From Pseudomonadota bacterium (lineage in GTDB: Bacteria; Pseudomonadota; Alphaproteobacteria; Rhizobiales; Xanthobacteraceae): a stretch of 5,536 bases of DNA. Under the pieces are notes generated by a model that was given only the letters and a program-made list of their open reading frames with translations, searched no databases and was not told the origin of the DNA. Below, one piece after another: positions 1 through 5,536 of the stretch. The position numbers and the translations under genes are program-made. Position 1 is the first letter of the stretch. The number at the start of each line of letters is the position of its first letter. The stretch lies in assembly GCA_021779635.1 (NCBI GenBank), contig JAJYAH010000521.1:1-5536 (forward strand), written 5' to 3'.

Positions 1-53
1 GCGATCAGCTCGCAGGGGGCGTCATTTAGTCGAACAGGCCCGGCGCGTATTCC

Positions 54-74
54 GCCCGGTCCCAAAAACCGGGC
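54..74 (-). terminator. Possible transcription-ending hairpin after the liv operon
   Basis: A perfect 7-bp inverted repeat (GCCCGGT at 54-60, ACCGGGC at 68-74) encloses a 7-nt loop. It begins 26 nt past the stop codon of the substrate-binding protein gene, where an operon terminator would be expected. On the minus strand no U-tract follows the stem (the next bases are GGAATACGCG), so it is not a classical intrinsic terminator. It could instead protect the mRNA 3' end or mark a Rho-dependent end. A weaker imperfect palindrome (GGCC arms around GTTTAAC) lies between the stop codon and this hairpin, at about 82-98. Confidence 0.35.
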
Positions 75-99
75 AGGCGGCGGCCCGTTAAACCGGCCT

Positions 100-1329
100 T
101 CAGTTGCTCAGTTCGCCACTGATGATGTCGCCGAACAGGTCCCATTTCTCGCCCTTGAACCGCATCATCTGAAGCTGCTCGATCGGGGCGAAATTGGTCG
201 GACTGGTATTGATCTTGATGCCGGGCAACAAGGTGTCGGGCGTAAAGTCCTTCAGGCTTGCCGCCTGCTTCATGACGTTTTCGCGGGTCAGGTCGTCGCC
301 GCACATCTCGATCACCTTGGCCATGGTCTGCGCCGCGCCGTAACCGTACACCACGGAGCCGTCGAGCTTGTTGGCTTCGGGAAAGTACTTCGCAAGGAAC
401 GCGTAGAATTTCTTCATGCCGGGGTCGTTGTCCCACTGCCGGTCGGCGCCGTCCTTGGCGTAGGCGGCGGAAAGAATGCCTTGCGAGTTTTCGAATCCCG
501 CCGGCTTCATCACGCCGCCGACCGAGGCGGAGACATTGGCGACGATATGCACCGGCTTCCACTCGATCTCGGCGAGTTTCTTGATCGCCTGTGCCGCGAA
601 TTTCGGGGTGGTGATGCTGACGAACACGTCGGCGCCGCTGGCTCTCAGCTTGACGATATGACCGTCGATCGCCGGCTCCGAGGTCTCGTAGCTTTCCTCG
701 GCTGTTATCATCGACGTCTTGGCGCCGAGCCCGTCCTTCAGGCCCTTGAGGTAATCCTTTCCGAAATCGTCGTTCTGGTACAGCACGGCGATCTTGGCGT
801 CGGGCTTCTGCTTGATCAGATATTTCGCATAGATCCGCGCTTCACTCTGATAGCTGGGCTGCCAGCCCATGGTCCAGGGAAAGTTCTTCGGATCGTTCCA
901 CTTGGTGGCGCCGGTCGCGACGAACAGCTGCGGCACCTTCTTGGCGTTGAGATATTTCTGGATCGCCGAATTCGACGGTGTGCCGAGTGAGTTGAAGATC
1001 AGCAATACCTCGTCGCTCTCCACCAGCTTGCGCGCCTGCTCGACGGCCTTTGGCGGGCTGTAGGCATCGTCATAGCTGATGAAAGTGATCTTGCGGCCGT
1101 TGATGCCGCCCTCGGCGTTGATCTTGTTGAAGTAGGCTTCCTCGGTCTTGCCGATCACGCCATAGGCGGAGGCCGGACCGCTATAGGGCATGATGTTGCC
1201 GATCTTGATTTCGGTGTCGGTGGCGCCGGTGTCGTATTTCTTCTGGGCGAGTGCGCTGCCGGTCGTGGCAGCTAAAGCGATGACCGCCGTCGTGAACGCG
1301 GCGATACGTAGTTGTTGTCTGGAAAGCAT
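100..1329 (-). CDS. Periplasmic substrate-binding protein of a branched-chain-amino-acid-type (HAAT) ABC importer
   Basis: This is the extracytoplasmic receptor that binds the ligand and delivers it to the LivH/LivM channel. The 409-residue protein has a Sec signal peptide: a basic start (R4, R8), a hydrophobic stretch at about 9-22 and a likely cleavage after ALA at residue 28. The mature part reads as a two-lobe Peripla_BP_6 fold. It starts with the EIKIGNIMPYSGP segment (40-52), followed by EGGINGRKI (73-81), YDDAYSPPKAVEQARKLVE (86-104), GTPSNSA (116-122) and LYQNDDFGKDYLKGL (183-197). Only one cysteine (343) remains after cleavage, so there is no internal disulfide. It is somewhat longer than E. 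coli LivJ/LivK (about 370 residues). I chose the ATG at 1329: the longer frame begins with a GTG at 1341 that lies inside the AGGAGG ribosome binding site. It is the last gene of the operon, after livM. Family assignment is firm. The ligand is unknown; branched-chain amino acids or aromatic and other carboxylic acids are possible. Confidence 0.95.
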   Translation of the reverse strand: MLSRQQLRIAAFTTAVIALAATTGSALAQKKYDTGATDTEIKIGNIMPYSGPASAYGVIGKTEEAYFNKINAEGGINGRKITFISYDDAYSPPKAVEQARKLVESDEVLLIFNSLGTPSNSAIQKYLNAKKVPQLFVATGATKWNDPKNFPWTMGWQPSYQSEARIYAKYLIKQKPDAKIAVLYQNDDFGKDYLKGLKDGLGAKTSMITAEESYETSEPAIDGHIVKLRASGADVFVSITTPKFAAQAIKKLAEIEWKPVHIVANVSASVGGVMKPAGFENSQGILSAAYAKDGADRQWDNDPGMKKFYAFLAKYFPEANKLDGSVVYGYGAAQTMAKVIEMCGDDLTRENVMKQAASLKDFTPDTLLPGIKINTSPTNFAPIEQLQMMRFKGEKWDLFGDIISGELSN

Positions 1330-1332
1330 AGT

Positions 1333-1346
1333 CCTCCTCACTCCTC
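1333..1346 (-). promoter_or_regulatory. Tandem Shine-Dalgarno sequences before the binding-protein gene
   Basis: On the minus strand the sequence reads TGAGGAGTGAGGAGGACTATG. The first TGA (1347-1345) is the livM stop, and it overlaps GAGGAG (1346-1341). A second copy, GAGGAGG (1339-1333), sits 3 nt before the ATG at 1329. This is the strongest ribosome binding region in the operon and it decides the start codon. It fits the usual need for more binding protein than membrane components. Confidence 0.75.
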
Positions 1347-2361
1347 AGTTTTTCTTGAGCTTGCCGATCACGTTCTGGGCAACCATGGCCACCTGCCGCG
1401 CGCCGTGCGGGACCAGGAAGATGACGAGGAACAGCAGCACGCCGAACACGGCGCCGGACAGGCCCTTGGAAATTCCCTCCGCGATGTTCGGCACGAAGAT
1501 AATGAAGGCCGAGCCGACGATCGATCCGGGCAACCAGCCGACGCCACCAACGACCATGCCGAGGAACAGCGAGATCGCAAAGGTGATGGTATAGCTGTCG
1601 GGCGCGACGAATTGCACGGCAATGGCGCCGAGGCCACCGGCCACGCCGGTAATGCCGGCCGAGACGCCGAACGCCAGCGTCTTGTACAGCGCGACGTCGA
1701 TGCCCATCGCGGAGGCGGCGATCTCGTTATCGCGGATCGCCATGAAGGCGCGGCCGGAGCGGGATCTCAGCAGATTGACGGAGAAGATATAGATCGCGAT
1801 CGAGATGGCGAGCGTGAAATAATACAGCCACATGTCCTGCGAGATATGAAGTCCGAACGGGGCGTCGGGCTTGGTCACCACCAGCCCCTGCACGCCGCCG
1901 GTCCAGTACTCGAACACCCCGAGCTTCAATAGTTGTGGCATCGCGGTCGCCAAAGCAAAGGTCGCCAGCGCCAGATAGACCCCGCTCAGACGCAACGCCG
2001 GCTGGCCGAACAGGAACCCGAAGGCAAAGCAGATGATCCCGGCGATCGGCAGTGTCAGGACGTAGTTGATGTCCGCGTGCTCCATCAGGATCGCCGACGT
2101 GTAGGCGCCGACCGCGTAAAATGCGCTCTGGCCCAGCGAGAACTGGCCGCTGCCGCCGGTCAGGATGTTCAGCGCCAGCACCGCGAGCGCGTAGATCAGC
2201 AGCATCGTCAGCTGGAAGATGATGAAGTTCTTCACGAACAGCGGCACGATGATCAGCAGCGCCAGTATCACCAGCGAGGTTCCGTAGCCGAGCGTCATGG
2301 CCTTCTTGGGAACGGCATCGAGGGTCGGCGCTTCGGTGACGACGTCTTCTGCAGCGCTCAT
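1345..2361 (-). CDS. livM: Branched-chain-amino-acid-type ABC transporter permease LivM
   Basis: This is one of the two integral membrane subunits forming the inner-membrane channel with LivH. The 338-residue protein is hydrophobic, with roughly nine or ten membrane segments (for example about 28-43, 48-67, 100-119, 178-197, 257-274 and 300-317). Typical LivM signatures are GQFSLGQSAFYAVGAYT (72-88), the cytoplasmic coupling region RSGRAFMAIRDNEIAASAMGI (201-221) and GGVGWLPGSIVGSAF (272-286). It lacks the long N-terminal extension of E. coli LivM (425 residues), as is common for alphaproteobacterial members. I prefer the ATG at 2361, two bases after the livH stop. An in-frame TTG at 2367 would give a 4-base overlap with livH and two extra residues. 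The Shine-Dalgarno signal is weak here (GAAGCGAG), so translation probably depends on coupling to livH. The stop codon lies within the ribosome binding region of the next gene. Confidence 0.95.
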   Translation of the reverse strand: MSAAEDVVTEAPTLDAVPKKAMTLGYGTSLVILALLIIVPLFVKNFIIFQLTMLLIYALAVLALNILTGGSGQFSLGQSAFYAVGAYTSAILMEHADINYVLTLPIAGIICFAFGFLFGQPALRLSGVYLALATFALATAMPQLLKLGVFEYWTGGVQGLVVTKPDAPFGLHISQDMWLYYFTLAISIAIYIFSVNLLRSRSGRAFMAIRDNEIAASAMGIDVALYKTLAFGVSAGITGVAGGLGAIAVQFVAPDSYTITFAISLFLGMVVGGVGWLPGSIVGSAFIIFVPNIAEGISKGLSGAVFGVLLFLVIFLVPHGARQVAMVAQNVIGKLKKN

Positions 2362-2363
2362 GA

Positions 2364-3242
2364 TCAAACTCGCTTCACGATGGGCCGGCCAAACAGGCCG
2401 GCGGGTTTGACGACCAATACGGTGATAATCAGTGCCAGCGCGATCGGCAGTTTCAGTTCATTGCCGACGCCGGGAATATAGGTTCCGGCGAGATTCTCGA
2501 AGATGCCGACCAGGAAGCCGCCGATCACCGCGCCGAACGGCGAGGTGAGGCCGCCGAGCACGGCGGCGGCAAATCCGTAGAGCAGCACGCCGATCATCAT
2601 GTTCGGTTCCAGGAACACCACCGGTGCGATCAGCATGCCGGCGATCGAGCCGATCGCGGCCGCCATGCCCCAGCCGAGCGCGATCATCCAGCTGGTGTTG
2701 ATGCCGACCAGCCGTGCCGATTCAGGCAGCGATGCGGCGGCGCGCATCGCCAGGCCCATTCGCGTGAACCGGAAGAAGAAGAACAGCAGGATGAGCAATA
2801 CCAGCGTGACGCCGATCATGCCGGCCTGATGGGTGCTGATGAGCTGGCTGCCCAGAAACGGCGACGATCCGAACGGCGTCGGGAATTGCTTGATGGTGAA
2901 GTCCCAGATCAGGCCGGAGCAACTGTTGATGATCGCAAACAGCGCGATGAAACCGGCGACATTGGTCAAAATCGGCGCCTTGGCCAGCGGCTTGAACAAC
3001 AGCCGTTCGATGACGATGCCGCCGATGAACGAAAATACCAGCGTGAGCAGGAACGCTCCCCAATAGGGCACGCCCCATTGCATCAATTGCCAGGCGACGA
3101 AGGTCGAGAACGTCGCCATTTCACCCTGGGCGAAGTTGAGATGATCGATCGCCTGGTAGATCATGACGACGGCGAGCGCCATGCAGGCATAGATCGCTCC
3201 GGTGGCGATGCCAGCCAGGATTTGGTTGGTAAAAAGCTCCAT
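2364..3242 (-). CDS. livH: Branched-chain-amino-acid-type ABC transporter permease LivH
   Basis: This is the second channel subunit in the inner membrane, partner of LivM. The 292-residue length is close to E. coli LivH (308). The N-terminus shows the family pattern: LFTNQILAGIATGAIYACMAL (3-23), then NFAQGEM (36-42). A cytoplasmic loop at 160-182 (TRMGLAMRAAA, then PESARLVGIN) is the likely contact for the ATPases. The motif AAAVLGGLTSPFGAVIGGFL (225-244) precedes a conserved FEN and a last membrane segment ending in KPAGLFGRP (279-287). About eight hydrophobic segments are visible. The ATG at 3242 has a strong GAGGAG seven bases upstream that overlaps the livF stop. The gene ends 2 nt before the livM ATG. 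It could only be confused with another HAAT permease paralogue. Confidence 0.96.
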   Translation of the reverse strand: MELFTNQILAGIATGAIYACMALAVVMIYQAIDHLNFAQGEMATFSTFVAWQLMQWGVPYWGAFLLTLVFSFIGGIVIERLLFKPLAKAPILTNVAGFIALFAIINSCSGLIWDFTIKQFPTPFGSSPFLGSQLISTHQAGMIGVTLVLLILLFFFFRFTRMGLAMRAAASLPESARLVGINTSWMIALGWGMAAAIGSIAGMLIAPVVFLEPNMMIGVLLYGFAAAVLGGLTSPFGAVIGGFLVGIFENLAGTYIPGVGNELKLPIALALIITVLVVKPAGLFGRPIVKRV

Positions 3243-3249
3243 GGCCGCG

Positions 3250-3255
3250 CTCCTC
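3250..3255 (-). promoter_or_regulatory. Shine-Dalgarno sequence of livH overlapping the livF stop codon
   Basis: The minus strand reads TGAGGAGCGCGGCCATG. The TGA (3256-3254) ends livF, and GAGGAG (3255-3250) is placed seven bases before the livH ATG at 3242. Ribosomes finishing livF therefore stop on the livH binding site, which suggests coupled translation. The same TGAGGAG arrangement recurs at the livM/binding-protein junction. Confidence 0.75.
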
Positions 3256-3967
3256 AGTAACCCAGATAGGATTTACGGACGTCTTCATTATTGGCGATTT
3301 CGGCGGCAGTCCCCGACATCACGATGCGGCCGGTTTCGATGACGTAGGCCTTGTCGGCGAGCTCCAGCGCCAATTGCGCGTTCTGCTCGACCACCAGGAT
3401 GGTCACCTTGTCCTCGCGGTTGATCTTGCCGAGGATCTTGAACAGGTCGCGCACGATCAGCGGTGCGAGGCCGAACGACGGCTCGTCCAGCAGCATCAGC
3501 CGCGGCCGCAACATCAAGGCACGGGCGACCGCCAGCATCTGCTGTTCGCCGCCCGACAGCGTTCCCGCCTGCTGGGTATGCCGCTGTTTCAGGACCGGGA
3601 AGTGGTCGTACATGCGCTCGATGTCGGACACGATCCCGGCCTTATCCTTGCGCGTGATCGAGCCGAGCTGAAGATTTTCTTCCACCGTCATGGTGGTGAA
3701 GGTGCCGCGGCCCTGCGGCACATGGGCGATGCCGAGGCGGACGATGTTTTCGGTCGAGCGGCCGGTGAGGGGTGCGCCTTCGAATTCGATCGAGCCGGTG
3801 GTGCGCACCATGTTGCAGATCGCGCGCAGCGTTGTGGTCTTGCCGGCGCCGTTGGCGCCGAGCAGCGTGGTCAGGCTGCCTTCATTGAGACCGAACTCGA
3901 GACCGTGAAGCGCCTGGACCTGGCCGTAATAGGCCCGCAAATCCCTTACATTGAGCATGGTGGTCAT
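3254..3967 (-). CDS. livF: Branched-chain-amino-acid-type ABC transporter ATP-binding protein LivF
   Basis: This is a cytoplasmic ATPase that pairs with LivG to power import. The 237-residue length is the same as E. coli LivF. All nucleotide-binding motifs are intact: Walker A GANGAGKTT (37-45), Q-loop Q85 in HVPQGRG, ABC signature LSGGEQQ (137-143) and Walker B LMLLDE (157-162) with catalytic E162, followed by PSFGLAP. The switch-region residue is Gln (VVEQNA, 192-197) rather than His, a known LivF trait that separates it from LivG and is not a defect. The start ATG at 3967 overlaps the livG stop as ATGA. GGGGAG and AAGGA lie just upstream, and a second ATG three codons in is a less likely start. 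The gene sits between livG and livH. Confidence 0.97.
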   Translation of the reverse strand: MTTMLNVRDLRAYYGQVQALHGLEFGLNEGSLTTLLGANGAGKTTTLRAICNMVRTTGSIEFEGAPLTGRSTENIVRLGIAHVPQGRGTFTTMTVEENLQLGSITRKDKAGIVSDIERMYDHFPVLKQRHTQQAGTLSGGEQQMLAVARALMLRPRLMLLDEPSFGLAPLIVRDLFKILGKINREDKVTILVVEQNAQLALELADKAYVIETGRIVMSGTAAEIANNEDVRKSYLGY

Positions 3968-4761
3968 TGGTCCTTGCTCCCCAGATAGGCCTTGATGACA
4001 TCCGGGTCGGACTGCACCGCCGCCGGCGTGCCTTCGGCGAGCTTGCGGCCGAAATTCAACGCGACCACATGGTCGGCGATCGACATCACCATGCCCATGT
4101 GATGTTCGACCAGCAGCACGGTCATCTTCCGCTCGTCGCGAATCCGGCGGATCAGGTCGCCCAGCACGTGGACTTCCTCGTGGTTGAGGCCGCCGGCCGG
4201 CTCATCGAGCAGCAGGATTTTCGGATCGGCGGCCAGCGCGCGCGCCAGCTCCACCCGTTTCTGGGTGCCGAACGGCAAGCCGGAAACCGTGACATGGGCG
4301 ACGTCTTCGAGCTCGAGATAGGCGAGGATTTCGTGGACCCGCTTGTTGACGGCGGCTTCGCCGCGGCGGACCCAGGGCAGTTTCAGCGAGTCGCTGAAAA
4401 TGTCGCTGTTGGTGCGGGCATGGGTGCCGACCCGAACATTGTCCAGCACCGAAAGATTGGGAAACAGCGCGACGTTCTGGAAGGTGCGTCCGATGCCGAT
4501 TTCGGCGATCCGGTGCGGCGGCCGCTTCAGGATGCTCCGGCCTTCCATCAGAATGTCGCCGGCGCTCGGCTGGTAGAGCCGGCTCAGGCAATTGAAGAGG
4601 GTGGTCTTGCCGGCGCCGTTCGGCCCGATCAGGCCGAGGATCTGGCCCTGATGCATGTCAAAGGACACGCCGTTCAACGCGATGATGCCGCCGAACACGA
4701 CGCTGACGTCGCGAACCGCAAGCAGGGGATCCTGTCCCTGCGCGAGCTGTGCCTGCATCAT
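3964..4761 (-). CDS. livG: Branched-chain-amino-acid-type ABC transporter ATP-binding protein LivG
   Basis: This is the second cytoplasmic ATPase of the importer, forming the catalytic dimer with LivF. The 265-residue length compares with about 255 in E. coli. Motifs: Walker A GPNGAGKTT (46-54), Q-loop in GRTFQN (Q95), Walker B ILLLDE (182-187) followed by PAGGLNHEE, and switch His in VEHHMGM (H220). The helical region between the Q-loop and the signature is long, as in LivG. The ABC signature is divergent, LPFGTQKRVELARAL (162-176), where LSxGQ is usual; I recall similar versions in rhizobial LivG paralogues. The C-terminal tail NFGRKLAEGTPAAVQSDPDVIKAYLG is typical of the family. The start ATG at 4761 is immediately followed by a second ATG, and the binding site GCGGAACGAG is weak. 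It is the first transporter gene, 78 nt after the iclR-family stop, and overlaps livF by 4 nt. Confidence 0.96.
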   Translation of the reverse strand: MMQAQLAQGQDPLLAVRDVSVVFGGIIALNGVSFDMHQGQILGLIGPNGAGKTTLFNCLSRLYQPSAGDILMEGRSILKRPPHRIAEIGIGRTFQNVALFPNLSVLDNVRVGTHARTNSDIFSDSLKLPWVRRGEAAVNKRVHEILAYLELEDVAHVTVSGLPFGTQKRVELARALAADPKILLLDEPAGGLNHEEVHVLGDLIRRIRDERKMTVLLVEHHMGMVMSIADHVVALNFGRKLAEGTPAAVQSDPDVIKAYLGSKDQ

Positions 4762-4769
4762 CTCGTTCC

Positions 4770-4789
4770 GCCCAAATGTCTCGTTGGGC
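4770..4789 (-). repeat. Short hairpin next to the livG ribosome binding site
   Basis: A perfect 6-bp inverted repeat (GCCCAA 4770-4775, TTGGGC 4784-4789) has an 8-nt loop. In the mRNA its 3' arm ends 8 nt before the livG ATG and abuts the GGAACGAG region, so it could limit access to the start site. The heptamer AACGAGA occurs twice, once across the loop and 5' arm (4785-4779) and once directly before and into the start codon (4767-4761). The function is inferred only, and a stem of six pairs can arise by chance. Confidence 0.35.
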
Positions 4790-4826
4790 CGCGATGACCG
4801 TGCGAATTCGTCCGCCGGTCATCACG
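4790..4826. promoter_or_regulatory. Inverted repeat in the iclR-livG gap, candidate operator or attenuator hairpin
   Basis: The arms CGCGATGACCG (4790-4800) and CGGTCATCACG (4816-4826) match at 10 of 11 positions, with a perfect core of eight (GATGACCG/CGGTCATC). The 15-nt centre contains the perfect palindrome CGAATTCG (4803-4810). It lies between the regulator stop and the livG start, so it could be a binding site for the neighbouring IclR-type protein or another regulator. It could also form an RNA hairpin separating iclR from livG expression. No U-tract follows on the minus strand, which argues against a classical terminator. I could not identify a convincing promoter nearby. Confidence 0.4.
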
Positions 4827-4839
4827 ATAGCGATGCAGG

Positions 4840-5536
4840 CTACCTGATCCCCTCAACCACACGTGCAACTCTCCCTCCTGCTCTTAACTTTTTGTTTGCT
4901 GCTTTTTTTGATTGTGGCGCCGCGCCGCCGAGCGCCGCCTCGATGTTCCTTACCATCGCCACAAGGCGAGGTCCAATATCGCTGCGCAGCCGGTCTTCCG
5001 TAAAGCGGAACGCGGGCGCGCCACAATTAAAGGCATAGGGACCGGTTCCGTCATTAAGCTTGAGTGCGACGCCGACCGCATGCACGTCGTCCTGCCACTC
5101 GCCCGCCGAGATTGCAAAGCCGAACTTCTCCACGGACTCGCCGGCTCGTTCGATGCCATCGCGCATCCGGGGCCAACGGCTGCCGTAGTGCTCGCGGAGT
5201 TCGCGCAATAAAGAGGCACGCTCATCGGCCGGCAGTGCCCAGATATAGGCGCGGCCCATCGCCGTGGTTGCGATTGGGATTCGCGAGCCGACATCCAGTT
5301 GAACCCCCAGCGTGAGACCGTTGCGGCTTTGTCCAAAGTAAATCATGCTGAGACGGTCGCGGCCGCCGACGGCAACGGCCCCGCCGGTCTCGCGCATGAC
5401 CTGCTCGCGGTAGGCCTCGGACAAATGCCGAACGCCGAGGTTTGCAAGGGCGGCATACCCCAGCGCCATGGCTGATGGCGTCAGCTGATATTTCTCGAAC
5501 CGGGCAACCGGTGTAAGGTAGCCGAGCTTGGTCAAA
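4840..5536 (-). CDS. IclR-family transcriptional regulator, N-terminus cut by the window edge
   Basis: This is a DNA-binding regulator, probably of the adjacent transporter operon. The visible 231 residues begin at the end of the winged helix-turn-helix (TKLGYL at 2-7, then KYQLTP at 15-20). A linker helix (SAMALGYAALANLGVRHL) and the IclR effector-binding domain follow. Hallmarks of that domain are DRLSMIYFGQS (60-70), GSRIPIATTAMGRAYIWAL (83-101) and GEWQDDVHAVGVALKLNDG (145-163), ending near AALGG (200-204). The open frame runs off the window; the TTG at 5535 is simply an internal Leu codon, so roughly 30-50 residues with the recognition helix are missing. After the domain comes a Lys/Arg-rich tail of about 27 residues whose codons (AAA AAA, AAA, TTA, AGA) are AT-rich and unlike the rest. 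It includes a run of seven A. Its effector is unknown. IclR proteins often respond to aromatic or other carbon-source acids, and the same-strand position upstream of livG suggests joint or local control. Confidence 0.92.
   Translation of the reverse strand, partial: LTKLGYLTPVARFEKYQLTPSAMALGYAALANLGVRHLSEAYREQVMRETGGAVAVGGRDRLSMIYFGQSRNGLTLGVQLDVGSRIPIATTAMGRAYIWALPADERASLLRELREHYGSRWPRMRDGIERAGESVEKFGFAISAGEWQDDVHAVGVALKLNDGTGPYAFNCGAPAFRFTEDRLRSDIGPRLVAMVRNIEAALGGAAPQSKKAANKKLRAGGRVARVVEGIR

Noticed and set aside
26..562. A 178-codon minus-strand open frame overlapping the end of the binding-protein gene
   Set aside because: It is an alternate-frame reading of the binding-protein gene, Arg-rich and without family features.
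2365..2367. TTG start for livM overlapping the livH stop
   Set aside because: It is possible, but an ATG two codons later at 2361 sits 2 nt after the livH stop and needs no rare start codon.
1312..2481. Two consecutive plus-strand open frames opposite livM and the livH end
   Set aside because: Low-complexity Arg/Gln/Asp/His-rich translations, antisense to clear membrane-protein genes, with no ribosome sites I could support.
3967..4797. A 276-codon plus-strand open frame covering all of livG
   Set aside because: It is exactly antisense to a gene with intact ABC motifs, and its translation is rich in Asp/Arg/His/Gly with no recognisable domain. Such frames are expected opposite GC-rich genes.
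4825..4858. Promoter-like TTGAGG with an 18-nt spacer to CGCTAT on the minus strand, ahead of livG
   Set aside because: The -10 element is a poor match and the region overlaps the end of the regulator gene; not strong enough to list as a promoter.
4903..4909. T-run on the plus strand as an intrinsic terminator
   Set aside because: There is no plus-strand gene to terminate and no GC-rich stem directly before it; on the other strand it is coding A-rich sequence in the regulator.
5533..5535. TTG as a start codon for the regulator
   Set aside because: The codon falls within the wing of the helix-turn-helix (the LTKLGYL segment), so it is an internal Leu and the gene continues beyond the window.

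Overview
The window holds one compact, ordinary-looking gene cluster, entirely on the minus strand: a branched-chain-amino-acid-type (HAAT/Liv family) ABC importer preceded by an IclR-family regulator. High GC, the protein style and the many-paralogue Liv-type transporter point to an alphaproteobacterium, most likely a Bradyrhizobium/Rhodopseudomonas relative. That placement is inference from protein style, not from a search.

Layout in transcription order (high to low coordinates): an IclR-family regulator whose N-terminus lies outside the window (4840-5536); a 78-nt gap with two inverted repeats (4762-4839); livG ATPase (3964-4761); livF ATPase (3254-3967, ATGA overlap with livG); livH permease (2364-3242, Shine-Dalgarno sequence overlapping the livF stop); livM permease (1345-2361, 2 nt after livH); a secreted periplasmic substrate-binding protein (100-1329, tandem Shine-Dalgarno sequences overlapping the livM stop); then a short hairpin (54-74) that may end the transcript. 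Positions 1-53 hold nothing I can call. There are no RNA genes, mobile elements or CRISPR arrays.

The five transporter genes form a complete importer. The binding protein captures the ligand in the periplasm, LivH and LivM form the membrane channel, and LivG and LivF hydrolyse ATP on the cytoplasmic side. The short spacings and overlaps imply one polycistronic mRNA with translational coupling. The neighbouring IclR-type regulator probably controls the operon, perhaps in response to the imported compound or a breakdown product. The substrate cannot be read from sequence: branched-chain amino acids are one option, and aromatic or other small acids are equally plausible for this group.

I found no clearly novel system. 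The points most worth a second look are in the iclR-livG junction: an imperfect inverted repeat around a CGAATTCG palindrome, a hairpin next to the livG ribosome binding site, and a small open frame with a strong Shine-Dalgarno sequence whose stop overlaps the livG start. Two start codons (livM and the binding protein) should be set at ATGs downstream of the longest-frame TTG/GTG starts.
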